From Ophiobolus disseminans (taxonomy: Eukaryota; Ascomycota; Dothideomycetes; Pleosporales; Phaeosphaeriaceae): DNA of 64,000 nucleotides. Each line of letters opens with the position of its first letter. Positions within the stretch are counted from its first letter, which is position 1. Location of the stretch: assembly GCA_010093685.1 (NCBI GenBank), contig MU006216.1, positions 881,065 to 945,064 of the forward strand. The letters run 5' to 3'. Positions 1-12,300 of this stretch are shown here, one piece after another. The notes under the pieces are model-generated. The model ran no database searches. It was not told the origin of the DNA and saw only the letters and a list, made by a program, of their open reading frames with translations. A program made the translations under genes and the position numbers.

Positions 1-2
1 AG

Positions 3-817
3 TGTCGACATGCACTAGAAGACTTCCCATACGAAAAACAGAACGACCTCGAATGGCTCTCGCGATGTGTCGAAAGATACGACGTGGTGGACGCAGTTAT
101 GGACGAGCTGACTTGGCGAGAAAATTGCAAGGCTGTAGAGCCGCATAACGTCGCTTTGGTCAATACAGGGCTGCTGCTGCTCTATCGTCTAGCGTCGATG
201 GGTGAGTTATGAATCTCACATCTCAAGTAACACTGACTGACCCCTTTACAGTAGACCACGAAACCAGACTCAAGTTCATAACCTCATTGCCCCGCAACCC
301 ACTTGCGGCGATATACCTCGCCCTGCATCATGCTACTCTAACAGCCAGGTATCACGGACACGGCTGGATTCATCAACAGACCACGTATGGCACATATATG
401 GATGCCAATCAACTCTCTCTGCGCAACGAACTCGAGTTCTGCTTCGCCGAAGCTACCCTCAGCGTTGGCCCAACCTTCTTGTATGATATACTACTCAACC
501 CCTCGGACCCTGTTGGCGAAACAACTCTGTTGAATTTCTATCACGACCACGGAACGCACGATTGGGAGTGGCCATTCTTGGGCGACGGTGTAGGGGAGTT
601 CGAGCCGCCAAGAACCCAAGGGCCGCAGAGGGAAGCGGGGAGAAAGGGGCGAAGTTTGTTCACGACGATGCTTGAAAGGATGGCGGAATTGGAGAAATGC
701 CTGCTCATCGATTTGAGACCGAGAGTAGAGGCTGAGACGGACGTGAAGGATCACTGGCTCGCGTACTTGAGTCTCGACGGCAAAGCGAGATTGATTCGGG
801 GATTGGATGTCGAGTGA
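3..817 (+). CDS. unknown protein, 3' part of a gene cut by the window edge
   Basis: The gene enters from the left edge. The first exon runs to 201 and is joined to a second exon at 252-817 by a 50-nt intron (202-251, GTGAGT donor, TTTACAG acceptor). The frame is open from position 3 and continues across the junction, giving at least 254 residues. The visible protein is soluble and alpha-helical in look, with no signal peptide, membrane segment or motif I recognise. The C-terminal third is rich in Arg, Glu and Asp. It is convergent with the amidase gene that ends at 1009. No function is proposed. Confidence 0.6.
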
Positions 818-1008
818 TGGGATATTGCGAATCCGCGGTTGGTTACACGTTCTTTACATTGTTATGCGTTCACGGAGTCGCGGCATTGACGGACATGGCG
901 CATGTCACATAATGGGAGGTAGGATCGTGTTTGTATGCATCATCCTTTTTGCTTTACTTCTCCTTCAATCCTACATCCAACAGGACTAATATCATACTCC
1001 ATCACGGA

Positions 1009-2080
1009 CTATTGGATCTCAGCATACACATTCGTCCTCCTAATCAACGGTACTTCTCTCCTAACTTTCTCCACGTACTCAACATCTATCTCCGCCAAAG
1101 CAACCTCGCCTTCCGCATCCCACCCGTCTCCACCATCATCACCACCCAGCTCTGCAATCACTTTGCCCCACGGATCAACGATCATACTATGCCCGTAACT
1201 CCTCCTCTTTCCCTCCTCATCATGCACACCCACTTGCGCAGCCGCAATAACATAGCTCTGTGTCTCAATCGCCCGGGCCCGCAGCAAAACGTCCCAATGC
1301 CCTGCCTTCCCTGTTGGCGTGGTGAATGCGCTCGGATACGTGATGATCTGCGCCCCACGCGCCCTCAAAGCTAATGCAGGCTCTGGGAATCGCAAATCGA
1401 AGCAAATCAAACTCCCTATCCTGCCTAACGGGCTCGAAAACGGATTTAGAAGTTCATTGCCAGCCTCCACGTTATCCGACTCCTTCAACTTCGGCCCATT
1501 CTCAATATCCACATCGAAGAGGTGCAGTTTCTGGTACCGCTGCGTAATCTCGCCTTTTGCATCGATCCAGATGAGCGTGTTTTTGATCTTCTTGCCGTCG
1601 CCGGGCTCGTGGATGCCGACGTGGATGGGTAGGGCGTGTTGAGCGGCGGACTTTTGGAGCCCCAGGACGAATTCTGATTGCTGGAAGGACTTGCAGAGGG
1701 AGCTGGGGCCGATGTAGTCGGATGCTTCGGGGAGGAAGAGGACTTGGGCGCCGGCGGTGGAGGCTTTCTGGACGAGGGATTGGCATTGCGTGAGGTTGTG
1801 GGTCATGGAGGCTGTGGAGCGGATCTGGCCGATTGCCTGGTTTGGTGTGAGTGGCTGTGCTTGTGTGTTTAAATGCAATGGGTTTAATTTGACCAAAATG
1901 AGATGATGGAGGAATGTTGGATGAAAGTGTATGGCACCAAGAGATGATGGTGCACAAGGCGTGCGTTCTGAAATATCATTGTTGAAATGTCGTAGCAGGT
2001 CAAACGGCTCAGGCCAGAGTTTTGAATGCTTTGCAGCCTGCAGTGGACTGAGAATTGAAGGAACGTACTGCTAAAGGCAT
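1009..2080 (-). CDS. NIT2: Nit-family carbon-nitrogen hydrolase (deaminated-glutathione amidase type)
   Basis: A nitrilase-superfamily enzyme. Family members of this branch (human NIT1, yeast Nit2) hydrolyse deaminated glutathione, a metabolite-repair step in cytosol or mitochondria. The catalytic Glu-Lys-Cys triad is visible in FLPEASDYIG, YQKLHLFDVD and LICFDLRFPE. The frame from 1836 to 1009 carries the fold but has no ATG. I place the start in a 12-nt exon at 2080-2069 (ATG CCT TTA GCA), followed by a 232-nt intron (2068-1837, GTACGT donor, AACCAG acceptor). The join reads MPLAAIGQIRSTASM, the expected N-terminus, and gives 279 residues, normal for the family. Assignment to the NIT1/Nit2 branch rather than another omega-amidase is by resemblance. 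Confidence 0.85.
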
Positions 2081-2744
2081 TTTGATGGATCTCATAGAGT
2101 TGTAACTCTGTCCTGGAAACAATGAATGTGGAAGAGGGAAAGAGGAAATGCAATCACATCGTCAGTGATAGTGCAGTGTCTAATGCACTATGCCAGAATT
2201 AGTAGTAGTGGAAGGTGTTAGTAGTCCAAGATGATGTCGATGGCTTATTTTCACCTGCAGACCTATCTCCGCCATACAAAGTTACTGCAGCGGAGTAAAT
2301 ATTGAGAAGGCGTGGCACTCGGATGTCGGCCATCAACCTTGCAGATGCTGGACCCCAAGTTGCGTCAGCCTGAGCGTGGGGCCCGTGCTGCCGGCGCTGC
2401 GCCATCATTCTTCTGAGCAACGCGCCGCGCAGTGAGGCCACGACACCTTTCCCGCCTATAACAGCTTCACAAGGCTAAGAAGACCCCCCAAACCCCGAAA
2501 TCCCGAAAGCAATCATTAATGGTCCTTACAAGCGCTCATTGAAGCTACACAGAAGGTCCCGCCATCATACGATCCAAGTCCCCGCGAAACCTCGGCGTAC
2601 CACCACGAAAGCTCACAACTGGCCGTTGAATCACCCCAGTCATGAACAGACCCAAGCGAAGAACAAACGCCCGGTGATTATCAGAAGAGCTTCTCCGGTG
2701 CATTGATACATCGTTGGGAGGTAGCAGAGCCATACGTTGTCGTC
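2081..2744. other. divergent intergenic region between NIT2 and the golgin gene
   Basis: This holds the two divergent promoters. Open frames here are short and lack coding character. I see no RNA gene or repeat. Confidence 0.5.
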
Positions 2745-5523
2745 ATGAGCGGGAAAGGCTGGTGGAACAGTGCCATATCTGGCCTGGAGTCGAGACTCGA
2801 CACCATCCTAGCCGAAGATGCCCAAGGAAACGCAAAACCAAAGCCGGGTGAGGCAGCCCCAAAGCCAGATGCGCCTGAAAAGGCCGCCTTGGATAAGAAA
2901 TTGGCAGTGGAGCCAGGTGGGTTAACAGCATGCTGAGGAGAATGTGGAATTAGTGAAAGCTGACAGCACACAAGCGTCGCGCAACTCCTCCCGAAGTCGG
3001 CCAAGCTCGCGACTGCAAGATCGACTTGCGAAAGCCGTGAACAAGGGTACAGAGAGATCTGATTCGAGAGCCTCGTCCGACATGGGATCAAGACCAGAGA
3101 GCCCGGCATTGCAGGGTGCCTCTACCACTGCTATCATCGACAGTGGGAGGGCAAGCCTAGACCTGAAAACGCCGGAACAAGCTCCAGAGATTTCCACAGC
3201 TTCGAAGGAAGACAATGCGACAGATACCCAGGAGAGCCAAATAGCTACTTCACCGCGACCATCAATAGATGCGACAGTCCCTTCCAAAGCTCCACCCGTA
3301 CCTGTGGCTTCTAAGCCACCAGCTCCCCTTGTATCAGAGCAGCCGACATTGACACCTGCACCCATGATGTCCCTACCGTCCATCATTACACCAAGGACCG
3401 CCTCGCCTCGCCAGTCGATCGATAGCGATGTGTCGCGACCCTCGATTGATGCCTCTACCCTTGCGGAGGAAGCTCAAGAATCCATATCTCGAGATCCCGA
3501 CGTGCTTGTGACTGAGCTGGCTGCGCTCCAAGAAGCCCACGAGGAGACAGTCCGGAGTCATCGCGATGAGCTCAATGCTCACCTCGAGCGTATCGACGCC
3601 TTGCAATCGAAGCTCACATACCTCGCCCAACAAGTTTCAACATCCGCCAGGGCTGCAGCATCAGATGCAGATACTCCACCTACAGACAAAAAGCTGGCAG
3701 AGAAGGATGTGCAGATAGCGTCGCTCATGGAGGAGGGGCAGAGGCTTTCCAAGACCGAGATGAAGCATCTAACTACTGTCAAACAGCTTCGTGCAAAGGC
3801 TCTGGATCATACTAAGGAGATCACAACACTCAAGCAACGCCTGTCCAAGGCTGAGAAGAGCATCACAGAACAATCTGAGAGGGCAAAGCGTGCTGAAGCT
3901 GCTGAAAGGGCTGCACAGGACAAGCTCAAGATTGTCGGCAAGATCGAGAAGGACATCGAGCTCATTAGGGCAGAGCACGAGGAAGCTGGCATGACTATCA
4001 ACGAGCTGCGAAAACAATTAAATGATGCGCTCTCGCGAGCTGAAAGTGCGGAGAAACGGGCACAAGCCGGAGCACTAGAAGCTGAGAAGAGGGCCACCGC
4101 ATTGCTGAAGGAAGATATCGAGAACCTACGGATCGAGAAGAAGCTTGCAGAGGACCGTGCAAAGCGAGATTTACAGGCATCCAAAGACGAAGCAAAGGGC
4201 CAGCAAGAGAAAACAAAGGTCACGGAGTTGGAACTGCGTGGCGAAATCGCTGTAAGTTGCGACAAAGCCCATGACAGATGCATGCACTAACTCATCATGT
4301 AGAATCTTGAGTCCAAGCTCGAACTCCTTCGTAGCCGTACAGAAGAAGCTACGTCTTCTGCGACTGGCGACTCACAAGCCAACCTACTTCGACAGATCGA
4401 GACGTTGCAGACGCAATACTCGCTTGCTTCAGAGAACTGGCAGGGTATCGAGACCAGCCTGACATCTCGAGTTGCAGCTCTCGAGAAGGAGCGCGACGAC
4501 ACGGCGAAGCGTGAGTCTGACGTTCGACGGAAGGCTAGGGATGTCAACTCGAAAGCTCGGCGACTTGAAGACGAGCTCGAAAGCATCAACGAGCTGGCGA
4601 GAACTTTCGAACAAGACCTCACCGAGCAGCAAACAGTTGCACAAAAGCTGCAAGCTCGGTTGACACAGGCTGAAACAGCCGCACAAGATGCCAGAACAGA
4701 CCTCGAGCGAGAGAAGAAGCTATGGGAAACCGAACTTCAACAGCGGTTAGATGAAGAGAAGAACAAGTGGAGACTGGAGATGCCAATACAGTCACCCCCT
4801 CTCAACGCGCATGATCACCTACGCGCAGACTCGCCGTCTGACTCACGCCGAAGGCACTCTCCAGATCCACTTGGCATCTATAACCGCAAATCTGTACCTC
4901 GATCGATAGCGTCCGGTATGGATGCCCACATGCCACTGTCGCCGATGGACCGCATGTTTGAAGAAGCTGCCCGCCGGCCGTCCAATTCCCGACAACGTTC
5001 GACACCCAAGATCCGCACACCCGATATTGGCACACCGCGACGCCAAGGTTCAATAGCAAGTCTCACGAATATCAACGGCGCCAACATGGCAGATACCCCA
5101 TCCATACATACTATGGACTATGACGAGCCCTTTGAGAACAATTCACCACAACGAACCATCAACGATATGATATCCGTCTCCACAGCCGGCGCAGGGCCCT
5201 CGGTCCAACTCGTCGAGCGCATGAGCGCCGCAGTCCGCCGTCTCGAATCCGAAAAAGCCACCTCCAAGGAAGAACTCGCGCGCCTCGTTGCGCAGCGCGA
5301 CGAAGCCCGCGAAGAAGTCGTCGCGCTGATGCGCGAAGTCGAAGAGAGGCGCAGCCTCGATGGCAAAGTTGGCGAGCTGGAAAAGGGGCTCAAGGAAATG
5401 GAAGACCGGTACGAAACTACGCTCGAGATGCTGGGCGAGAAGACGGAGAAGGTGGAGGAGCTGGAAAGCGATGTTGCCGATCTCAAGAAGATTTATAAGG
5501 AGCTGGTCCAGACTATGAAGTGA
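2745..5523 (+). CDS. TMF/Sgm1-like Golgi coiled-coil protein
   Basis: A long coiled-coil golgin of the TMF1 (ARA160)/yeast Sgm1 family, whose members tether vesicles at the Golgi and bind the Rab Ypt6/Rab6. Exons are about 2745-2920, 2967-4251 and 4303-5523, giving 893 residues. Intron 2 (4252-4302) has a GTAAGT donor, a CACTAAC branch site and a TAG acceptor. Intron 1 is less clear: 2921-2966 restores frame but has a weak GTTAAC donor. The N-terminus (SGLESRLDTILAE) and the following SRSRPSSRLQDRLAKAV segment are typical of the fungal family. Heptad-rich helices fill about residues 190-660, then a Ser/Pro linker, then the conserved C-terminal TMF coiled coil (RRLESEKATSKEELARL to the end). 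The old name 'TATA element modulatory factor' does not imply DNA binding here. Confidence 0.85.
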
Positions 5524-5993
5524 GAAATATCACTTTGTGCATTACCACTCGGCTGGGCTGGAGGGTGGGCATTTTTACTTCAGGCCAAGTTGGGGTTTGG
5601 GAGGCATTATGCTGAACCTTGTCAGGCCTAGATAGAGAGCTTGATACCTGCTTGTTTTTCCACTTAGGAGCACATTCAGGTGAATCTACACCAACATCTC
5701 TCAAGCTTAGGTGTGCTGCGCAACATTCTCCGTATTCATACAATTATGTCGTAGAAGACGAATTTCATGATCCGAATTTCTAGATTTTCGTGAGGCGAGA
5801 AAGTTATAGCAGACTTGGACGTATGTTCTTTCTCAACTATCACAGATCCACATGTATCGCAACAGCGTAATATCATCCCATGCACTTTACACAGGCCTGT
5901 CCACCTATCTCGTTGTTCCAAAATGCCGAAAGATAATCTAACTGGTGATTTGCCCCCACCCAAGAAACGCCATAGCACTTATTCATCATATGC
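5524..5993. other. convergent intergenic region
   Basis: The 3' flanks of the golgin and carrier genes. Nothing else is visible. Confidence 0.5.
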
Positions 5994-7291
5994 TCATATT
6001 CCCAAATAATACTTCCCCCTCTCATATGCGTAGAAACTCGTCGCAACCATCGGCACAACCTTAACATATCCGATCGTCAAGCCCACGAAGAAACCCCTCC
6101 AGCCTTGTTCCATGTGTATGCGCCGCGCCACTTCAGCTATGCCCAGTCTACGGCCATCGCCCACGACGCCGCCGACTTGCATGCGCCGCCGTATCACTTC
6201 CAGTGGGTAGGATACTGTTTGCGAGACGAAGCCTGCAATGCCGCCAGTGGTCAATTCGGCCCAGTAGCGCAGTTGCGCGGGCTTCTGCGAAGACGTGGGG
6301 GATTCCGTGCGCTCGGTGTGCGGGATTGTAGTGCGTGATGCGATGAGTGGGTGGCGCATGAGATCGGACATTGTGTCGTGTGCGAGGAACGATGCGCCCG
6401 CGTAGGGCACCATGCCCAGCAACGTCGGCGTGAAGCCGCGGAAGAAGTTTGAGAGCCCGGAGCGCGGGGTGACTTTGTCGACTGTTGCGAGGACGGGATT
6501 CGACGGGTCGTGATGCGTTGGCGGGGGTGTTTCTGCGTAGATCTTTCGGACGATGGTTGCGAAGGTACTGCGTTGGTCGGCTTGGGTTTCGAAGGCTAGC
6601 CGCACTCTTATGACTTCGAGTGGATATGTGCAGAAGACGCTGACTATGCCCGCCAAACTGCCACTGACAAATCTTCGACCTGCAGTCTCCTGGCTTTTGT
6701 TTTTAATGACGCGAGTGCGTATCTGTTCGTATGCGAGAAACTTTATGCCGGCGTAGGGGAAGATTCGTAATAGGGTCGCCGAGTGGCCCTTGAAGAGCCC
6801 GCGTATGCCAGTCGAAGTGTATATGTCGCGCATGGCGGTGGGGAAGCCGGACCAAGAGCCTGTGTACTTCGAGAATTGGGGATTCTTGGTCTGGAAGAGG
6901 ATCTTGACGCGGTCAAGGGGGCCGACTACGGTTTTTGCCTGACAACGTGATGTTAGCAATGTCACTGCATTTACTCCTATTCATATCCACGTATGCCATG
7001 TAGTTGAATAGGAAAAGCTGTACTTACAGCACATCCTGCAATACCGCCCGCTATCAGACTCTTCAAGAGATATTCTGGGCTCTTCTTGTCCACCTTCCTT
7101 GTCCTGCCATCCTGCATGTCGTTGTGCTTGTCGCCCTCTTTCGGCTTCGAAATGATTGCGTCACCGTCTGTTGGACATAGTGGCGGGTGCCTCTCTAGGA
7201 GGTAACTCGCATTTGTTTGCGCTTGCGTTGCGCTTGTGCTCATGATATGCGTATTTGTTTCGTGGCTGTCATCGCGGAGGTTCGCGGGCAT
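5994..7291 (-). CDS. LEU5: mitochondrial carrier, Leu5/SLC25A42-like (coenzyme A carrier)
   Basis: An inner-mitochondrial-membrane carrier with the three tandem repeats of the SLC25 fold. The signature motifs are PLDRVKILFQ, PLEVIRVRLA and PLEVIRRRMQ. Resemblance is strongest to the Leu5/SLC25A16-A42 group, which brings coenzyme A (or its precursor) into the matrix. There are two exons, 7291-7028 and 6938-5994, split by an 89-nt intron (7027-6939, GTAAGTA donor) inside the first transmembrane helix; the join reads GGIAGCAAKTVVGPLD. Length is 402 residues, or 386 if the second ATG at 7243 is used; the start choice is open. Residues between repeats two and three are longer than in minimal carriers. 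It is divergent from the METTL4-like gene. Confidence 0.88.
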
Positions 7292-7935
7292 TCGGTGGCG
7301 CGTCGATTATCGCGACATGAGGTTTTGAGAAGCTCTGTATGATTCTCACGTGCAGGCTCTGGGCTAGGTCGTATCTGGGGTGCGTGAAGTTGTCACAGTG
7401 ATTAGAAAGCGGGCAGCATGTGTGGTTGTGTTCTGCTTTCATTCCACTAACGTCATCAGCCTCGGCAGATCCGACAGCCGATGTTAGCCACAGAGATGCC
7501 ATTTCCACGGCCGGAGACCGTTCGATACCACTACAACACTATTTTGTGATGGGTTTCTTGCTGACAATTTAGGCTTGGAGAAGATAGAGTAAAACTGACT
7601 TGTGCTTTAGAAATGCTAATGTCTTTGCCATAGTCATGTAATTTGAAGAACAGCGATGACGTTGGGTCGTTCGAATTGTCTTCGGATGAACCAACAAGTG
7701 CCCTTTCGTCCTCACTACTGATTGTCACCCTCATATCATAATTTACTTTCACTTCGTTCTAAGCTAGGGAGGATAAGCCTGCTAGTGTTTGGCAACTCAA
7801 CGCAGAGAAGTGTATCCACTAACTCGACTTCCTGTTTCTTTAATCACTCGAGATTTACCTCCACATCATCAACTTTGACGGTGCGCAAATCTCTGTAATT
7901 CACACTGCCTATCCAGTTCAGCCCCGATCACCTCC
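7292..7935. other. divergent intergenic region between carrier and METTL4-like gene
   Basis: A shared promoter region. The small open frames at 7531-7752 and 7269-7508 (both minus) look like chance. Confidence 0.5.
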
Positions 7936-9312
7936 ATGGCCGCATCAAGTGCTCCACGGTCTTCCATCATCTATCAAAATACGGATTGCAGTATCACCCT
8001 CGTAGACATACCTACCTCGATCGCCGTTGCCCAAGGACGGTCAGATGTGCTTCTCTCTACATCACCTTTGGAAACACCGATCGAGCCCAAGGAAGACTAC
8101 CAGCCCAAGTCACAGAAAGCGAAAGTGAAAAATGCGCACGAGACCTCGAATCAAGCGCAACACCTCGAGTACAAGAGCCTGATCGAGCAAGCGCTTGCCG
8201 AAATCCGCACACATGTCTCAGAAGCGTGGTGCGAGCCACGCAAATTGCTGACCCAGCGGCCACAACATGGGGATACCATGGGGATCAACGACCCAGAGAA
8301 AGATTTGGAGACCCGAATGAGGGACTGGGCCACAAGCGATCAAAGCAAGGGCGAAGACACTACATTTGACTTGCAGAAGATGATGGCGTCTCTCGGTGCG
8401 ACATCCAAACACGATGCAACGGCGACAGGAGCAGTAACACAAGGGTGGTACCGCACTGCACGTGAGGCCATGAACGGCACACAGGTCGCTGGAACGGTCC
8501 CTCGGGAGCAACCGAAGGAGCCATGGACATCACACTTTCACAACCATGAAGCAATCCCTTTGGAGATGACCATCACCAAGCAGACCACTCAAGAGACTCA
8601 GCTGGGTCAAGAGTACCGTTTCACAATACCACCTCGCTCCACCTTCTTCCTCAGCGACTGTTCGCACGCAGATGACTTTCGTGCGTCGTTTCGTCAGGTC
8701 ACGGACGAGTACACCCTTCCACGACACTTTGAACTAGTTCTGTTGGACCCGCCATGGCCCAATCGGTCTGCAAAGCGCAAGGGCGCCTACGAGCAGGTCG
8801 GCGGCATGCCGTACATGAAGAGAATGCTGCTCAGGATGGACCTTGACAACTACCTGGAGCACAACGCTCTGGTGGGCGTCTGGATCACAAACAAAGAAGC
8901 GCTGAGGGAACACGTGTTGGGACCCGGCGGCCTCTTTGAAACGTGGAATGTGGGCCTGATCGAGGAATGGGTGTGGATCAAGACAACAACCAAAGGCGAG
9001 CCCATGTTCGACATCGACACAGTGATGAGAAAGCCATACGAGATCCTTCTACTGGGCAGAGCAGCGCCAAATTCCTGGACCGCAATGGCACACGCGCCGA
9101 CGATCAAGCGGAGAGTGATCGCTGCGGTGCCGGACATACATTCGCGGAAGCCGTGCATGAAGGAGTTACTCGAGTCGTACATGCCGGATTCCACAGACTA
9201 CAGCGCGCTCGAGGTCTTCTCCCGATACCTCGTTTCCGGATGGACGGCATGGGGTAACGAGGTACTGAAGTACAACTGGGACTATTACTGGGCGCCAGAA
9301 GCCCAATCTTAG
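7936..9312 (+). CDS. METTL4: MT-A70 family N6-adenine methyltransferase, METTL4-like
   Basis: A single-exon protein of 458 residues. The C-terminal half is an MT-A70 methyltransferase domain with the catalytic DPPW motif at about residue 270 (FELVLLDPPWPNRS), followed by VGVWITNKEA, EEWVWIKTTTKGE and KPYEILLLGR. That order and spacing match METTL4 rather than METTL3/14. METTL4 homologues are reported to make N6-methyladenine in DNA or m6Am in U2 snRNA; which substrate applies here cannot be seen. The N-terminal 200 residues are poorly conserved and partly disordered, with a short beta-rich linker (TIPPRSTFFLSDC) before the catalytic domain. The start is the first ATG after an in-frame-free upstream region. 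Confidence 0.88.
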   Translation: MAASSAPRSSIIYQNTDCSITLVDIPTSIAVAQGRSDVLLSTSPLETPIEPKEDYQPKSQKAKVKNAHETSNQAQHLEYKSLIEQALAEIRTHVSEAWCEPRKLLTQRPQHGDTMGINDPEKDLETRMRDWATSDQSKGEDTTFDLQKMMASLGATSKHDATATGAVTQGWYRTAREAMNGTQVAGTVPREQPKEPWTSHFHNHEAIPLEMTITKQTTQETQLGQEYRFTIPPRSTFFLSDCSHADDFRASFRQVTDEYTLPRHFELVLLDPPWPNRSAKRKGAYEQVGGMPYMKRMLLRMDLDNYLEHNALVGVWITNKEALREHVLGPGGLFETWNVGLIEEWVWIKTTTKGEPMFDIDTVMRKPYEILLLGRAAPNSWTAMAHAPTIKRRVIAAVPDIHSRKPCMKELLESYMPDSTDYSALEVFSRYLVSGWTAWGNEVLKYNWDYYWAPEAQS

Positions 9313-12300
9313 GCCCTCGCGTGTGTTGAGTCGTGTATGCAGCCGATGCGTGAGCTGTAATGTTGAACAACAGCGAGCATGTGGTTGAGCTTGCTCTGCA
9401 TTAACTACTCCAGCTAATGCTACATGTGAGGGGGTGCCTTAAATGTGTGTACACAAAGCAGGTGTACTATCTAGCTTCCTTGAGAAGTACTTGCACCTCG
9501 AAAGATTGATCATACCTGTTTATGACTCGAATATTAGTCACATCCGTCTGATGAATAACCGCGCAGTTGGGCCGTCCAGATGTCTATGATCAGGTCGTCC
9601 ATGATGTTTAGTTGCGGGTTCATCAAAGTCCTACTGGGTAGAAAAAACTCCAACATACTAGCTATAGTCGGAGAAGTAATGGTCAATAGAAACATTCATG
9701 CAAAAAGATAACAAGCACACTCTTCAGTAATTTATGTTTCACATATGTCAAAATGTACCGAGGCGTGCGCTGAAACCGCTCCTCGCAACTCGGATCAAAT
9801 GCACATGCAGTTAATGATCTACAATCACATTCCCATCCATGCCCGTTAACTCAACTCCACCCGGCCGCATCCTCGGCCCTCGCTTCACTCGGAAGATATC
9901 GCTCTCCTTCGACGCAGGGTCTCAGAAGAAGCATGTCATCATATCCCCACAGCGATATCCACCCACGTCTGGTGAGAGTGGTGGGCGCGGGTAGTATCGC
10001 CATTTGGGGTGCGTGGGGTGTCAGAACCCCACCATCTCCACGCCTCTCGCAGGGAGGCTGACAGAGGTGATTTGATGCAAGCGCGTTATCCTCTCGCACG
10101 CAGGCAAACTCACGTGTGGCGCAAATGGCAGATGACTGGTCGCTTGTGTTGCGAGAGTTGGACGGATCGTCGGGGTCCGCTTTGCTTGTGACTTACTTTG
10201 TGGATGTCGCAATCCAGCCCCGTGTGGGTGGAGTATCAAATACCGACGACTGCTCGAGTGGTTGCAGCCGCTTGTCGCGGTTACAAGAAAATGGCGACGA
10301 GGAGGCCAGAAACCTGCTTCGGCAATCTAACTTATTCAAATGACTCCTCGACTTCGTGGCCCCGGAGGCGCAGTGCAGTCAAGTTGGTGGTGGCATCCGA
10401 CAGCTCATACCGACATACATGCATCGCGGAATCTGGATTTCGGCGATCGACGGCGTGCGGCGCGTTGTACAGCGGGCGCGAGCGATCCCGCTGGCGTGCA
10501 TACAATGCATACAGTGCATGAAGGTGGACAGGCCAAAGGCCAACAGCGATGCAGGCGTACTCACCGCTCTACACCGCAACATCGCAGGCTTTTCGTGGTG
10601 TTGTAGTGGCGCTTTACTTCGGATGGCAGGGCCGGGAGGTAAAAACTTGGTGTTTTGTTGTTGTAGTCTTGTTTTGATGTGACTTTTGATCAGGTCTGGT
10701 GTTGAAGACGACCTGGGAAGTTGTGGCCAACAGCAGTCGCAGTGCTTGAGACATCAAACAGTCTGCGCCGGGAAGCAACACGTTATAGTCCGGCTCAGCG
10801 CAAGGTTGCATTCGAATAGAGCGACCGCGCTGTCGGGTCATCAGAAAGACGAGAGACCGAAGTCGCGCTGGATGACAGCTGTCAGATCAACTCTCCAACG
10901 CGAGCGACGAACTTGCATGCCAGAGACACCGAAGTCCGGAGTGTGGTATCACAACATTGAGCCGTCGATTAGACATGAAAGCGGCAGGTTGTCTCAGTGG
11001 AACTGCTTGACCCCGCGCGCCACAAGCAGGCAGGAATTCCTCACGACAGAAGATTCTCCGACGACAACGCGAAGTCGATCGGCCGGAATATCTTTGTCTC
11101 TTGGTGTTCGATAGTTTACGGAACAATGACCGCCGAGTACACAGTACCGGACCTCACGCCCAGATTCCGCAGATCCACAAAGTATTCGTTACTTTTTGCG
11201 AGGCCCACCAATCGCATGGGAAAGATTGCGTAACGGCCTTGCAGCCAAAAGTCTGGAACTGATGTGCACGGGGGCGGTACCAAGCGGTTGCGCTTCCTCA
11301 ATAGGAAGGAATTTCGAGATGCTCTTGAGCTCAAGATTTGTCTCCTTTGGTTGAAGGTACACTACGGATCCGCTCGCGAGCATGTATAATTTTTCCATTC
11401 CAGACATTTCAATAGAACGAACATTAGCACAGCATCCGGCCGAACCTCGCCATACGGTGGAGAGGCGCGAAGATTTTCCGGATGCAACCATCCACTGTGT
11501 CTCCACTGTGCCGAGGATACTTCGGATTCATTATCCAAATCTCCCAAGACTTCACGATTCATGGGCTCCGAGATTCAGCTGCTTCGCTGCATAGAATGTT
11601 CTTAGTGCGCTCCACAGGTGCGGTATATCGCCGAGATTTGAACGGTAAGGAGATTGGACTTCATGTTTGCTGGATGGGGCTCTGCGCGCTGATGGAGCGA
11701 TGGATCCACTACGAGAGCGCAAGAATTTCTTGCAGGAGAAGTTTGTGGTTGCCCCGTTCCCCTGCAGATGCAAGACATCTCTGAAAAAGGGTGTGCGGCA
11801 AAGTTACTTTGAGGAGCGAGGCTTTTGAGGCGAGTGGATGTTTGACTCGCCTTTGCGGTTCACGAAACATCCAGTGCTTGCACTTTTCTAGGTGGGTCGC
11901 AACGTGGTTTTGTTTCGTCCCTGCATACGGTCGCTGCAGCGCTTTGACTTGCATCTTCGTCATGTCCAATTCATGCGATTCGTTCGCTGCATAGCAGAAC
12001 CTTCCTTGTGACCTTCCATGCAGCTTTCTACCGAGAACGACGGCATCGTGGCAGCACCCACGGAATGTCATCTGGCCAGTGTCTATCGTGGAGAAAGTTC
12101 GTGCGCGGCTAAGTTTCTCCAGAAAGCTCTTCTCAAAAGGGGTGGTTGCGCCGCGATCGTTAATCTGGATGTAGCTCGACACGAGGTGCACAAGCCTTCA
12201 CGACGCCGTGTGCGGCTGTATGGAAGAAAGGCAGAACCTTCGATGAGAACTGACCACCATGGAGCACAGACACCTTATTAACCCCAGATTTACACTCGGA

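Noticed and set aside
1009..1896. 295-codon minus-strand frame as the complete Nit gene
   Set aside because: Its first codon is TTG, and the first 20 residues do not fit the family. The spliced start at 2080 does.
2199..2441. 80-codon minus-strand frame upstream of NIT2
   Set aside because: It lies in a divergent promoter region and has no recognisable content.
11709..12191. 160-codon minus-strand frame in the gene desert
   Set aside because: No motif, no splice partners and no start context; chance length at this G+C content.
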